A DNA stretch of 43,509 nt. It comes from Opitutia bacterium Tous-C4FEB (GTDB lineage Bacteria > Verrucomicrobiota > Verrucomicrobiia > Opitutales > Opitutaceae). Below are positions 34,250 to 43,433 of this stretch, in pieces. A program made the position numbers and the translations under genes. The stretch covers positions 1-43,509 of the forward strand of contig NEVA01000026.1 in assembly GCA_002304445.1 (NCBI GenBank), given 5' to 3'. Numbering within the stretch: the first letter of the stretch is position 1; the number at the start of each line of letters is the position of its first letter. The notes under the pieces were generated by a model. The model saw only the letters and a program-made list of their open reading frames with translations, did no database searches and had not been told where the DNA came from.

Positions 34250-35443
34250 GTGAAAATTCCCCTTCTCACCCTCCTCATCCTCGCGACCTCGCCGCTCCTC
34301 CTGCCCGTCCACGGCCAAACCAATCCCGCCGCCACCTCGCCGGCCGCCGCCCCCGCCCGCAAAGCCCGCCCGCAACTCACCGCCGAAGAATATCAAAAAT
34401 TCGCCGCCGAACTCCGCGTCCTCTACGCGCGTCCCGCCGCCGATTGGCCCAAGCCCCACGTCGATCCCGGGGTCGCTTTCGTTGAACTCGGCCCTCTCGG
34501 CCCGACGCCCTCGCCCGCCGACAATCCCACCACCCCCGCCAAAGTCGCGCTCGGCAAAACGCTCTTCTTCGATCCGCGTATCTCCGGCAGCGGCCAGATT
34601 GCCTGCGCCTCCTGCCACGATCCCGATCTCGCCTGGGGCGACGGCCGCACCGTCTCCTTCGGCCACAGCCGCACGGAACTCAAACGCAACGCCCCCACCC
34701 TCACCAACGCCGGCCATCAAACTAGCTACTTCTGGGATGGCCGCGCCGACTCGCTCGAGGCCCAGGTCGAAGCCGTGCTCCTCAACGTCGACGAGATGCG
34801 CTCCGAGCCCGCCGTCATCATCGCGCGCCTCGCCGCCATCCCCGGCTACCGCGAACCGTTTCGCGCCGCCTTTGGCGACGAGGCCATCACCTTCGCGCGC
34901 CTCGCGCAGGCCATCGCCGCCTTCGAGCGCAGCATCGTCACCCGCGCCAACAAGTTCGACGGCTTCGCCAAAGGCGGCGGCAAAGCCCTCTCCGATTCCG
35001 CCCTGCGCGGTCTCCACCTCTTCCGCACCGAGGGCCGCTGCGTGAATTGCCACCACGGCCCGAACTTCACCGACAACCGCTTCCACAACCTCGGCCTCAG
35101 CCGCTACGGCCGCTCCGACTCCGACCTCGGCCGCTACCTCGTGACTAACAAGCCCGAAGACGTCGGCGCTTTCAAAACCCCCACGCTCCGCAACGTGCTC
35201 CGTTCTGCGCCCTACATGCACAACGGCGCCTTCGATCTCGACGAGACGCTCCGCCTCTACAACGCCGGCATGATCACGCTTCGCCCCCGCGCCGCGGAAA
35301 AAGACGATCCGCTCTTCCCCAAAAAGTCACCGCTGCTCAAGCCGCTCGGCCTGAATGCGCACGACCTCGCCGACCTCCGCGAATTCCTGGAATCGCTCAC
35401 CGAAAGCAACGCCCGCGTCCGCGTCCCCGCGCTCCCGCAGTAA
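34250..35443 (+). CDS. Di-haem cytochrome c peroxidase
   Basis: This 397-residue protein is a periplasmic CcpA/MauG-family di-haem protein; classical members reduce H2O2 with electrons from c-type cytochromes. A signal peptide (KIPLLTLLILATSPLLLPVHG) and a roughly 30-residue Ala/Pro linker precede the domain. The two haem c sites are CASCH (residues 119-123) and CVNCHHG (264-270). The family phrases LGKTLFFDPRISGSG, RNAPTLTNAG, FWDGRADSLEAQ and FKTPTLRNV with PYMHNGAF are all present. Start is GTG at 34250. A MauG-like oxidase is the alternative. It is convergent with the large TonB receptor 70 bp away. Confidence 0.93.
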   Translation: MKIPLLTLLILATSPLLLPVHGQTNPAATSPAAAPARKARPQLTAEEYQKFAAELRVLYARPAADWPKPHVDPGVAFVELGPLGPTPSPADNPTTPAKVALGKTLFFDPRISGSGQIACASCHDPDLAWGDGRTVSFGHSRTELKRNAPTLTNAGHQTSYFWDGRADSLEAQVEAVLLNVDEMRSEPAVIIARLAAIPGYREPFRAAFGDEAITFARLAQAIAAFERSIVTRANKFDGFAKGGGKALSDSALRGLHLFRTEGRCVNCHHGPNFTDNRFHNLGLSRYGRSDSDLGRYLVTNKPEDVGAFKTPTLRNVLRSAPYMHNGAFDLDETLRLYNAGMITLRPRAAEKDDPLFPKKSPLLKPLGLNAHDLADLREFLESLTESNARVRVPALPQ

Positions 35444-35513
35444 GCGCGCAAAAGTAACTTGGCCTTCTCCACGCACCTGTTGGGCACAACGGGCTACACC
35501 TTTCGGCCCCGCC

Positions 35514-38500
35514 TCAAAACGATTTCCGCAACCGCACCCACAACGAGCGGCCCAAAACACTGTCGCTCGGCGCCGTGGCTCGGCCCGTCGACGACGGCAG
35601 ATAACGTCCCTCGCGGTCGAAAACATTGTTCGCTCCCACCGACACCGCGCTGTCGGCCAAAAATCGCCGCCAACCCGTCGCCGCGCCTTGATCGAGCCGA
35701 TACTCGATCACGAGATCGTGCAGCGTCGTCCACTCGATCCGGTCGCGCCCAAGCACGGTGCGGTCCGACGTCGCCGAAAGCAGCAGCAACTGGTCGTCGA
35801 GGTAGGTCGCGTTCCACGCGAAGGACCAGCGCCGGCCTTCCCAGCGCACGTTGCCGTTGGCACTCCACTCCGCCGGGCCGGGATTGCTGCCGGTGTTAAG
35901 GTTGCCGATCGTCTCGGTGACAACGCCCGTGGTCGTGGTGCGCCGGAGTAAACTCTTATGCCGCGTGGCGTTTGCGCCCACAAACGCCCGACCGCCCAAC
36001 ACCGCGTCGAAACTCTGCTCGACGCCGTAGTCGATCTCACGCGAGCGGACGAAGTTCAGATTCACCGGGGAGCGGTTGATCAGGGTGATCCGGCCCGGCG
36101 TGCCGCCGACGGCCGCCTCGCGCGTGATGCGCGCCGGGAAATCGGCTTCCTCATTGACGAGGGTCTGCGCGGAAAGACCCGTGATCGCGTTGCGGCGCTT
36201 CGCATCGGTCCACGTCGCCGATAGTCGCAGCCCGCGCACCCAGCGCGGCGTCACCACGATGCCCGCGCGCTCCGAAGTATTCCGCTCGGGATCGAGGTCG
36301 GGGTTGCCGCCGGCGACGACGGGCGTCGAGTAGCGTTCTCCGCCGCGCCGCAAATCGGTGATCGAGGAATTGGTCAAAAACTCGCCCGGACCGGCCGGCG
36401 CCGTTTGCGCCGACGACGGATTTTTCACGCCGTCGCTCCGGGAAAGCGTCAACGCCACGTCGCGCGTCACGTCCCAACGCAGCGCGAGCACATGGAGCCC
36501 GTTGGCGGGATTCGTTTTCACGAGCCGCGCCTCCTCGCGGCGGCGTTGATCCATCCGGCCCGAGAGCTGGAACTCCAACCGGCGCACGAGCGGAATCTGC
36601 TGCTTCAATCCGAAAACCGGCACGTTCGCCTCGGCGTAGGCCGCATACGAATCGTCGATGTAGATGCGGTCGAAAAACTGTGTGCCCTGCACCTCGTCGG
36701 TCTCGTTTAGGCCGTTCGCGATCGTAGCGCCGGTCTTGCTGTTGATCGTGCGCGACAGACGCGACGAACGGAAGCGGTCGTAGCGCGAAAAATCTCCGCC
36801 GCCCGTGACGGTGAGATCGCCCGCCGGCAGCCGCCACGCCGAGCCGGAGACCCGCGCGCGCGCCGAGGTGATGCGCTGCGCGGCATTGGTGCGGGAGACC
36901 GTGGCGACATACTCATCGTAGAACGCCGCGACACCGTGATCGATGGCCCGCGGATCGACGAACGGATTGTAACGCCCCGCCGCCATCGCGGCCGTAAACG
37001 CCGCCGCGGTCGTCGCTCCGTCGATCGGCCGCGTGAAGTTTCGCCCGCGGCTGTTGGAGTCCGACTGGCTGTAGTTCGCATCCAGCAACACGCGCCAACC
37101 CGCGACAGGCTCGCCGCGCAGCGTCACGTTGAACTGGTGCCGCTCCTGCGTGCTGCGCCGGCGCTGGTTGAGCGCGGCGATCTTCGGATCGTAGAGCCGC
37201 ACCGTCACCAGTTGGCCAAAGGGGTTCACCGGCGATGCCGCCGCGACGTTGATCTCGCCGGGGTCAGCGCGCGCGCCGAGGCCTTTTGCGAAATAGTATT
37301 GGTAATCGGCCTCCAGGTCCCAGCGGCGGGGCAGGTCGATCTTCACGCCGGCGCCAATCGTCGTCGTGTCGGAAAAAATGCCGATGTTGTTGCCGTCCAC
37401 ACCGTCGGCCGGTCCGGGCACCGCCGTGTTGATCACGCCCTGCCGCGAGAGAAACGGCGTGATTCCCTGGCCACCGCGGTAGCCTGCCGGCACCGACGTC
37501 GTCACCGCCGTGCCCGCGCCGAAGAGGCCCGACGTCGTCGAGACGACGCCACCGACCACGATGTTGGGCGTCACCGTCTGCGGCGTGATGTTGGTCGAGC
37601 GCGTGATCTGCGCCGGATCGCGCGCCGCAATTTTGGCGAGGTTCCTCTCCTGATATTCCCCGCGCTCGGCTTCGTGCATTGGGACCGACTTGGTCGTCTG
37701 GGCTGTCACCCGCACCGAAAGCCAATCGCGGATCGGCTCGCTCGCAAAAAATGAATACTGCTCCTTATGCCCGGAGCCACGGCCGGGCTGCTCGTAGCGC
37801 GCGGTGATTTGGCCGCCGCGGTAGTCGCGCTTCGTGATGATATTGATCACGCCGGCGGTGGCGCCGGAGCCGTAGATCGCGCCGCCGGAGGCGGGCAACA
37901 CCTCGATGCGCTCGATGGAGCCGATGGGCACATCGTTGACCGTCGCCTGCGCGGTGCCGTTGCCATTCCCGATTGGGGAACCCGAAATCCTGGGCGGCGC
38001 CCGGCGGCCGTTGACGAGGATCACCGTGTCGTCGTCGTTCCAACCGCGGAGAGAAAACGTGTCGGGCCGGCCATCCGGAAACTCCGGGTCGGAAACCAGC
38101 TCCGAGGCCGCCGCCGTGGTATTCTGCGTGAGCCGGTTGCGCAGAAACTCCTCCAGATTCGTCGCCCCCGAGAGTTCAAGATCCCGCGCGGTAAAGGTCT
38201 TGAATTCAAACGCGTCGTCACGCGACCGCAGCAGGTCGGTGCTCGCCGCCGAGAAGGCCTTGGGCTTCGCCCCGTCCACCACATAGCGGTCGAGGGTCAC
38301 GAGGTCCTTTTCTTTTTCCGCCGCGACTTGGCTTTCGCCCGTTCCCCCGCGCGGAGCCGCCACCAGCCCGATCGGTTTCAGCGCCGTGGTCGCGCCCGCC
38401 GTCACCTCCACATCGGTCACACGCACCGGCCGCAGTCCGCCGATCGTCGCCGTGATCGCCTGCGCGCCCGCCGGCACGCCGGACAGCACGAAACTCCCGT

Positions 38501-38690
38501 CCGCCTCCGTCACGACCCAGCCCGTGCGCCCGACCAGCGCGACCCGCGCGCCTGACAGCGGCGCGCGCGATTCCGCGTCCAGCAGCAGGCCCTTGATCGC
38601 GCCGGTGCCCGCCGGCTGGGCCCGGCCTTCCACGAGCAAGCCCATCCAGCACAGGCACAGACAAAGGAAATAACGGGGAGCGATTTTCAT
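35514..38690 (-). CDS. TonB-dependent receptor with N-terminal regulatory-like domain
   Basis: This 1058-residue outer-membrane transporter has a signal peptide (to about residue 24, LLVEGRAQ) and a carboxypeptidase-regulatory-like beta domain (about 30-110, GAIKGLLLDAESRAPLSGAR). A TonB-box-like LDRYVV (133-138) and a plug domain (about 165-290) follow, the latter with TFSLRGWNDDDTVILVNGRR, RIEVLPASGGAIYGSGA and GVINIITKRDY. The barrel ends in Phe (LWVRLRKSF). The regulatory-like domain and an LDxYVV box are common in receptors of Opitutaceae. The ATG at 38688-38690 begins the signal peptide. No ligand-specific gene is adjacent, so the substrate is unknown. It is divergent from the ABC operon. 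Confidence 0.93.
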   Translation of the reverse strand: MKIAPRYFLCLCLCWMGLLVEGRAQPAGTGAIKGLLLDAESRAPLSGARVALVGRTGWVVTEADGSFVLSGVPAGAQAITATIGGLRPVRVTDVEVTAGATTALKPIGLVAAPRGGTGESQVAAEKEKDLVTLDRYVVDGAKPKAFSAASTDLLRSRDDAFEFKTFTARDLELSGATNLEEFLRNRLTQNTTAAASELVSDPEFPDGRPDTFSLRGWNDDDTVILVNGRRAPPRISGSPIGNGNGTAQATVNDVPIGSIERIEVLPASGGAIYGSGATAGVINIITKRDYRGGQITARYEQPGRGSGHKEQYSFFASEPIRDWLSVRVTAQTTKSVPMHEAERGEYQERNLAKIAARDPAQITRSTNITPQTVTPNIVVGGVVSTTSGLFGAGTAVTTSVPAGYRGGQGITPFLSRQGVINTAVPGPADGVDGNNIGIFSDTTTIGAGVKIDLPRRWDLEADYQYYFAKGLGARADPGEINVAAASPVNPFGQLVTVRLYDPKIAALNQRRRSTQERHQFNVTLRGEPVAGWRVLLDANYSQSDSNSRGRNFTRPIDGATTAAAFTAAMAAGRYNPFVDPRAIDHGVAAFYDEYVATVSRTNAAQRITSARARVSGSAWRLPAGDLTVTGGGDFSRYDRFRSSRLSRTINSKTGATIANGLNETDEVQGTQFFDRIYIDDSYAAYAEANVPVFGLKQQIPLVRRLEFQLSGRMDQRRREEARLVKTNPANGLHVLALRWDVTRDVALTLSRSDGVKNPSSAQTAPAGPGEFLTNSSITDLRRGGERYSTPVVAGGNPDLDPERNTSERAGIVVTPRWVRGLRLSATWTDAKRRNAITGLSAQTLVNEEADFPARITREAAVGGTPGRITLINRSPVNLNFVRSREIDYGVEQSFDAVLGGRAFVGANATRHKSLLRRTTTTGVVTETIGNLNTGSNPGPAEWSANGNVRWEGRRWSFAWNATYLDDQLLLLSATSDRTVLGRDRIEWTTLHDLVIEYRLDQGAATGWRRFLADSAVSVGANNVFDREGRYLPSSTGRATAPSDSVLGRSLWVRLRKSF

Positions 38691-38699
38691 AGGGAGGGC

Positions 38700-38730
38700 A
38701 TTAGCAATCACTCTGCCCACGCGCTGACAA
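38700..38730 (-). promoter_or_regulatory. Possible sigma-70-like promoter for the receptor
   Basis: On the minus strand, TTGTCA (38725-38730) and GCTAAT (38700-38705) lie 19 nt apart, 9 nt upstream of the receptor ATG. The spacing is long and the leader would be almost absent, so this is a tentative call within the 99-bp divergent region. Confidence 0.25.
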
Positions 38731-38789
38731 AACCATATTCGCTCCGCGCCCCTCGCCTTTCGCCGCGCCGTGGTTAGCGTCCGCGCTCC

Positions 38790-39476
38790 ATGGCTCCCGA
38801 CCGTTTCGCCCCATCCGTCCTCAACGTCGCTGCGGTCGTAAAAAACTACGGCGCGCGCCGCGTGCTCGACGGCGTTTCATTCACCGTCGGTCCCGGCGAA
38901 CGGGTCGCTCTCACCGGTCCTTCCGGCAGCGGCAAAACCACCCTCCTCAACTGCCTCGGTGGCGTTGACCGGCCGGACGCCGGCTCCATCAGCGTGCGCG
39001 GCACGCCCGTCCACACCCTCGACTCCGTCGCCCTCGCCCGGCTCCGCCGCACGGAGATCGGCACGATTTTCCAGTTCTTCCACCTGCTCCCGACGCTCAC
39101 CGCCGCCGAAAACATCGAGCTCCCGCTCCAACTCATCAACGTCCCCGCCCCCGAGCGCGCCGAGCGCGTGGCCCGGGCGCTCGACCGCGTCGGCCTCATC
39201 CCCCGCGCCGCCGCCCTGCCCGGCCAGCTTTCCGGCGGCGAGCAACAGCGCGTCGCCATCGCCCGCGCGCTCGTTCACCGCCCCGGCCTCATTTTGGCCG
39301 ATGAACCGACGGGCAACCTCGATTCCGCCAACGGGGCCAACATCCTCGCGCTCCTCCGCGAGCTCAGCGACGAGACCGGGACCGCGCTCGTGCTCGTCAC
39401 CCACAGCGAGGACGCCGCCTCCATCTGCCACCGGCGGATCAACCTGCGCGACGGCCGCATCGTCTCCGGCGGATGA
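38790..39476 (+). CDS. ABC transporter ATP-binding protein (LolD/MacB/YbbA type)
   Basis: This 228-residue ATPase has Walker [10 protein letters not shown] (43-51), Q-loop in [10 protein letters not shown], signature [15 protein letters not shown] (147-161), Walker B LILADEP (167-173) and the switch His in VTHSED. Sequence style ([13 protein letters not shown]) places it with LolD, MacB and YbbA, which power mechanotransmission-type permeases acting on lipoproteins or envelope lipids rather than import. Its stop overlaps the permease start (ATGA). It forms the first gene of a three-gene unit with the permease and an AttH-like secreted protein. Confidence 0.95.
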   Translation: MAPDRFAPSVLNVAAVVKNYGARRVLDGVSFTVGPGERVALTGPSGSGKTTLLNCLGGVDRPDAGSISVRGTPVHTLDSVALARLRRTEIGTIFQFFHLLPTLTAAENIELPLQLINVPAPERAERVARALDRVGLIPRAAALPGQLSGGEQQRVAIARALVHRPGLILADEPTGNLDSANGANILALLRELSDETGTALVLVTHSEDAASICHRRINLRDGRIVSGG

Positions 39477-42142
39477 ACGTGCCCGTCCTCAGTCTTCTGC
39501 TGCGGCGCTTCTCGCTGCGGCACGCCCGCCTCGCCCCCCGCGCGACGGCGCTCCTCGTCGGTATCCTCGCCCTCGGCGTCGCGGTGTTCGTCTCGATCCG
39601 CCTCGCCAACCGCGCCGCCGTTTCGAGCTTCACCCATTTCACCGACACGCTCACCGGCCAGAGCGACTTCATCGTCCAGGCTCCCACCGGCACGTTGCCC
39701 GAATCCGTCCTCCGCGAACTGCGCACCGCGCTCGGCGTCCGACCCGTGCAGATCATCCCGGTAGTCGAAGCCACTGCCGCCCAAGCCCCACGCCCCGACG
39801 AGGCCGCCGGCTTCGGCCGCACCAGTTACACGTTGCTCGGGGTCGATCTCCTCTCCCTCGCCAATCTCGCGAGCCAGAGCAAAGTCGACCGCGGCTATTT
39901 TAACCAAAACCAAAGCCAAAACCCGGGCCAAGATCTCGGCACCGGGGGCCGCGCCGCGCAAAACGGCGATGCCGGCGCCGATGCGTTTTGGCGCGCCTAC
40001 AACGCCGGCCCGCAAGTCTGGGTCAGCGCCGCCTTCGCGCCCGCCGTGCCCAAGTCCCTCGACCTCGTCCTCGACGAACGCGTGCGCACCCTCACGGTCG
40101 CCGGCGTCATCCCGACTGCGAATGAGGCCCCGCGCGTCCCGCCCACGTTGCTCATTCTCGACTTGCCGCATCTACAAATGCTCACGGGCAAAGTCGGCCG
40201 CGTGGACCGCGTCGAGTTCCTGATCGAGCCCGGCCCCCGCGCCGCCGAGCGCCGCGACGAACTCAAGTCGATCCTCGAAACCCTCGGCGGCGAACGCTGG
40301 CTCGTCACCACGCCCGGCGCGCAACGCGAGTCCGCCGAAACGATGACCCGCGCCTTCCGCCTCAATCTCACGATTCTCTCGCTCATCGCCCTGCTCGTCG
40401 GGCTCTACCTCATCTTTCAGGCGCTCGACGGCGCCGTGGTGCGGCGGCGCACCGAGATCGCCATCCTCCGCTCCCTCGGCGTCGAGGAACGCGCGATCCA
40501 AACCGCTTGGCTCACCGAGGCCGCCGTGCTCGGCCTCGTCGGCGGCGCGCTCGGCGTCGGCCTCGGCTGGGCCGGCGCGCAAGTCGCGGTGCGCGCCGTG
40601 GGCCAGACCGTCAACGCGCTCTACTACAGCAGCACGGTTGACGCCGCCTCGCTCGATCCCGGTGAGATCGCCCTCGGCCTCATCGTCGGCCTCAGCGCCA
40701 GCCTGATCGCCGGCTGGTGGCCCGCCCGGCTCGCGGCCCGCACCCCACCCGCGCAGGTGCTGCCGCGCGGCGTCGCCCCGGCGGCCGGCGGCCGTTGGCA
40801 ACGCAGCTTCGCCCTCGGCGCGATCTGCGTTTTGCTCGGCGTCGCGTTCGCCCAACTGCCGCCGCTCCGGCTCGACGGCGCGGGGCGTTTCCCGCTCGCC
40901 GGCTATGCGGCGGCGTTCTTTTGGATTTTCGGCGGCGGCCTGATGTGCGGTTGGTTGCTGCCGCTGCTCGCGAGCGCCGCCCGCGCCCTCGGCACGGTGT
41001 GGGCGCCGGGTCGCGTCGCGCTCAGTCATCTGCGCCGGCCGTCGGGCCGGCACCGTCTGTCGGTCGCCGCACTGCATTGCGCCGTCGGCATGGCGGCCGG
41101 CATGGCGATCCTCGTCGCGAGTTTTGAGCTCACCGTGCGCGGCTGGATCGAGCGTTCGTTGCAGGCCGATCTCTACATCGCGAGCGCCGGCGCGCAGGGC
41201 GCATCGACCGCCAATTTCATTTCGGCCGCAGCGGCCGACCGTCTGGCCGCGCACCCCGCCGTGGACGCGGCCGCGCGACTCACGGCCGCCCGCATTTCGC
41301 TCGACGGTATTCCGACGCTCCTCACCGGCACCGATCTCGCCCTGATGCGCGTGCGCAGCGACATGCCTTGGATCAAGGCCCCCGACGATCCCGCCCTTTG
41401 GGAAACCGCGCGCAACGCCCGCCTCGCCCTCGTGAGCGAGGCGTTCTCCGAGCGTTTCCGCAAAAAAGCCGGCGATGTCCTGCGCGTGCCCACGCCCGCC
41501 GGCCTGCAGACGCTCACCATCGCCGGCATCTACGCCGACTACGGCAACGAGCGCGGCTCAATCATGGTGGACCGCGCCCATCTCACGCAATGGCTCGGCG
41601 ACGACCGCGTGACCAACGTGAGTCTGTGGCTCAAGCCCGGCAGCAACGCCGACCTGCTGCGCGAGGAACTGCGCAAAGACTATCCCGGACTCGCCATCTT
41701 CACCAACGCCAAGCTCCGCGGCGAGGTGCTCCGAATTTTCCGGCAGACCTTTGCGATTACCTACGCGCTCGAGGTGATCGCCGTGCTCGTCGCCGTCGTC
41801 GGCCTTGCGCTCACCCTCACGAGCGTGCTGCTCGACCGGCGCGAGGAGCTCACGACCTTGCGCGCCTTGGGCTTCACCCGCCCCGAACTCGCCGGCGCCG
41901 CCGCGCTCGAGGGCGCCGTGGTCGCCGGAGCGGCCGTGGCGGGCGGACTCACGCTGAGCGTCGCCCTCGGCTGGCTCCTGATTTACGTGATCAACAAACA
42001 ATCCTTCGGCTGGACCCTCGGCTTCGCCCTGCCTTGGGGCCAACTCGCCGCGCTCGCCATGGCCGTCGTCGGCACCGGCGTCGCGGTGAGTTATCTCGTC
42101 GGCCGCTGGGGCGCCGATCTGCCGGCGGACCGGGAGGAATAA
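39473..42142 (+). CDS. FtsX-type ABC transporter permease (YbbP-like)
   Basis: This 889-residue permease has an N-terminal membrane helix (TALLVGILALGVAVFVSI), a large periplasmic domain (about 45-290) and a first FtsX membrane block. That block covers about 298-420 (LTILSLIALLVGLYLIF, then RTEIAILRSLG). Two further membrane helices lie at about 445-505. A second periplasmic domain leads to a C-terminal FtsX block from about 764 (EVIAVLVAVVGLALTLTSVLL with EELTTLRALGF). Length and duplicated FtsX layout fit COG3127/YbbP proteins paired with YbbA-type ATPases. ATG at 39473 overlaps the ATPase stop. The AttH-like gene starts 5 bp downstream. Likely role: envelope lipid or hydrophobic substrate extraction. 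Confidence 0.93.
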   Translation: MNVPVLSLLLRRFSLRHARLAPRATALLVGILALGVAVFVSIRLANRAAVSSFTHFTDTLTGQSDFIVQAPTGTLPESVLRELRTALGVRPVQIIPVVEATAAQAPRPDEAAGFGRTSYTLLGVDLLSLANLASQSKVDRGYFNQNQSQNPGQDLGTGGRAAQNGDAGADAFWRAYNAGPQVWVSAAFAPAVPKSLDLVLDERVRTLTVAGVIPTANEAPRVPPTLLILDLPHLQMLTGKVGRVDRVEFLIEPGPRAAERRDELKSILETLGGERWLVTTPGAQRESAETMTRAFRLNLTILSLIALLVGLYLIFQALDGAVVRRRTEIAILRSLGVEERAIQTAWLTEAAVLGLVGGALGVGLGWAGAQVAVRAVGQTVNALYYSSTVDAASLDPGEIALGLIVGLSASLIAGWWPARLAARTPPAQVLPRGVAPAAGGRWQRSFALGAICVLLGVAFAQLPPLRLDGAGRFPLAGYAAAFFWIFGGGLMCGWLLPLLASAARALGTVWAPGRVALSHLRRPSGRHRLSVAALHCAVGMAAGMAILVASFELTVRGWIERSLQADLYIASAGAQGASTANFISAAAADRLAAHPAVDAAARLTAARISLDGIPTLLTGTDLALMRVRSDMPWIKAPDDPALWETARNARLALVSEAFSERFRKKAGDVLRVPTPAGLQTLTIAGIYADYGNERGSIMVDRAHLTQWLGDDRVTNVSLWLKPGSNADLLREELRKDYPGLAIFTNAKLRGEVLRIFRQTFAITYALEVIAVLVAVVGLALTLTSVLLDRREELTTLRALGFTRPELAGAAALEGAVVAGAAVAGGLTLSVALGWLLIYVINKQSFGWTLGFALPWGQLAALAMAVVGTGVAVSYLVGRWGADLPADREE

Positions 42143-42147
42143 CGACG

Positions 42148-43359
42148 ATGAAAACCCCGCGCATAGTTTCCGAGGTAGGGACGCCTCTCCGAGGCGTCCG
42201 CCGACGTCGCCCGCTCTTCAATTTTATTCGTCGCCCGGACCGCGCGGAGAGCGGTCCCTACCTCCTGCTCACATTTCTCGCTCTCGTCCTGTTCACTCCG
42301 CTGTACGCCCAAACCCCGCTCACCACCGCCGAGGGCTTCGCCGTGCCGCAGCCCGGAAAAGTGTTTTCGTTTCCCCGCGACCACGGCTCGCATCCCGAAT
42401 TCAAACTCGAGTGGTGGTATCTCACCGGGCACCTCTACACCGAGGCGGCCGAGGGAAAAAGCGCCCGCCGCTTCGGTTTTCAGGCGACGTTTTTCCGCCA
42501 AGCTGCACCCGACAAATCGACGCAGCTGCAACTCGCGCACATGGCGCTGCTCGACGCGGCCACGGGGAAATTCCTCCATCAGGAACGGCTCGACCGCTCC
42601 GGCTGGGACGCCGCCGCATCCACCGAGACGCTCGACGTGCGGCAAGGTCCTTGGTCCCTGCGGCTCACCGATCCCGCCGCGATCGCCGGCGCCGAACACA
42701 TCGAACTACGCGGCGGCATCCGGGCCGAGGCCGGGCTCGCCCTCACGCTCGTGCCCGCCAAACCGCTCGTCGTCTTCGGTGAAAACAGCGTCTCGCGCAA
42801 AGGTGCCGCGCCGACCGCCGCGAGTTACTACCTCACGTTTTCCCGCCTTCGCGCCGAGGGCGAACTCACGCTCGGCACCGAGAAACTCAGCGTGCGCGGC
42901 GAAGCGTGGATGGACCACGAGATCAGCAGCAGCCAGCTCGACACGAACCAAGTCGGCTGGGATTGGGTGAGTATCCAGTTTACCGACGGCCGCGAGCTCA
43001 TGGTGTATCAGCTCCGCACGCGCGGCGGCGGCACCGATCCCGCTTCCAGCCTCACGTGGGTGGACGCCGCCGGAAAGCCCGAGAAGCGGAGTTTCAAATG
43101 GGAGGTGCTCGACGCCTGGAAGAGTCCCGAGACGGGAGCGGTCTATCCCGTGCGCATCGCCCTCGCGACGACCGATCCGGCCACCGGCGCGGCGGTGCGC
43201 TACACGCTGGAACCGCTCGCGCGCGCGCAGGAACTCGCGGGCAGCGTGGGCGGCATCGCGTATTGGGAAGGCGCGTGCCGCGTGTTCGACGCGACGGGCC
43301 GCGAGGTCGGCTCCGCCTACATGGAACTCACCGGCTACGCGGCGGAGTTGAAATTGTAA
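42148..43359 (+). CDS. Secreted AttH/CrtC-like lipocalin-type protein
   Basis: This 403-residue protein has the AttH/hydroxyneurosporene-synthase-like double-lipocalin fold (COG5621, annotated as predicted secreted hydrolase). Diagnostic blocks are EFKLEWWYLTGHL, RFGFQATFFRQ, WMDHEISSSQL, VGWDWVSIQF and YWEGACRVFD, ending VGSAYMELTGYA. The family commonly sits beside LolD/FtsX-type ABC genes, as here. The N-terminus is odd. MKTPRI is followed by about 30 basic residues encoded by an inverted REP pair, and only then comes the hydrophobic signal core LLLTFLALVLFTPLYAQT (39-56). The frame is intact through the repeat. No better downstream start exists before the signal core. Catalytic activity is not established for most homologues. 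Confidence 0.88.
   Translation: MKTPRIVSEVGTPLRGVRRRRPLFNFIRRPDRAESGPYLLLTFLALVLFTPLYAQTPLTTAEGFAVPQPGKVFSFPRDHGSHPEFKLEWWYLTGHLYTEAAEGKSARRFGFQATFFRQAAPDKSTQLQLAHMALLDAATGKFLHQERLDRSGWDAAASTETLDVRQGPWSLRLTDPAAIAGAEHIELRGGIRAEAGLALTLVPAKPLVVFGENSVSRKGAAPTAASYYLTFSRLRAEGELTLGTEKLSVRGEAWMDHEISSSQLDTNQVGWDWVSIQFTDGRELMVYQLRTRGGGTDPASSLTWVDAAGKPEKRSFKWEVLDAWKSPETGAVYPVRIALATTDPATGAAVRYTLEPLARAQELAGSVGGIAYWEGACRVFDATGREVGSAYMELTGYAAELKL
42172..42264. repeat. REPIN-like inverted pair of REP palindromes inside a CDS
   Basis: Two REP-like units face each other. Unit 1 (42172-42200) has the head GAGGTAGGGA and a perfect 9-bp stem, GGACGCCTC and GAGGCGTCC, with loop TCC. Unit 2 (42236-42264, minus orientation) has the same head and the stem GGACCGC with GCGGTCC. 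The outer ends form an 11-bp perfect inverted repeat, GAGGTAGGGAC and GTCCCTACCTC. The 35-nt spacer includes an AT-rich patch. The 93-bp element lies within codons 9-39 of the AttH-like gene and keeps the frame open. Confidence 0.8.
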
Positions 43360-43418
43360 GCCCAATGGCTGTTGATCAACGGTGCGCTCAGCATCGGAAC
43401 CACCACCACGGGTTCGAT

Positions 43419-43433
43419 GCGCCCCCAAGGCGC
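43419..43433. terminator. Small hairpin downstream of the AttH-like gene
   Basis: A 5-bp stem, GCGCC and GGCGC, has loop CCCAA and lies 60 nt after the stop. There is no T-tract, so it is only a weak candidate for the end of the ABC operon. Nothing else is evident from here to the end of the window. Confidence 0.22.
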
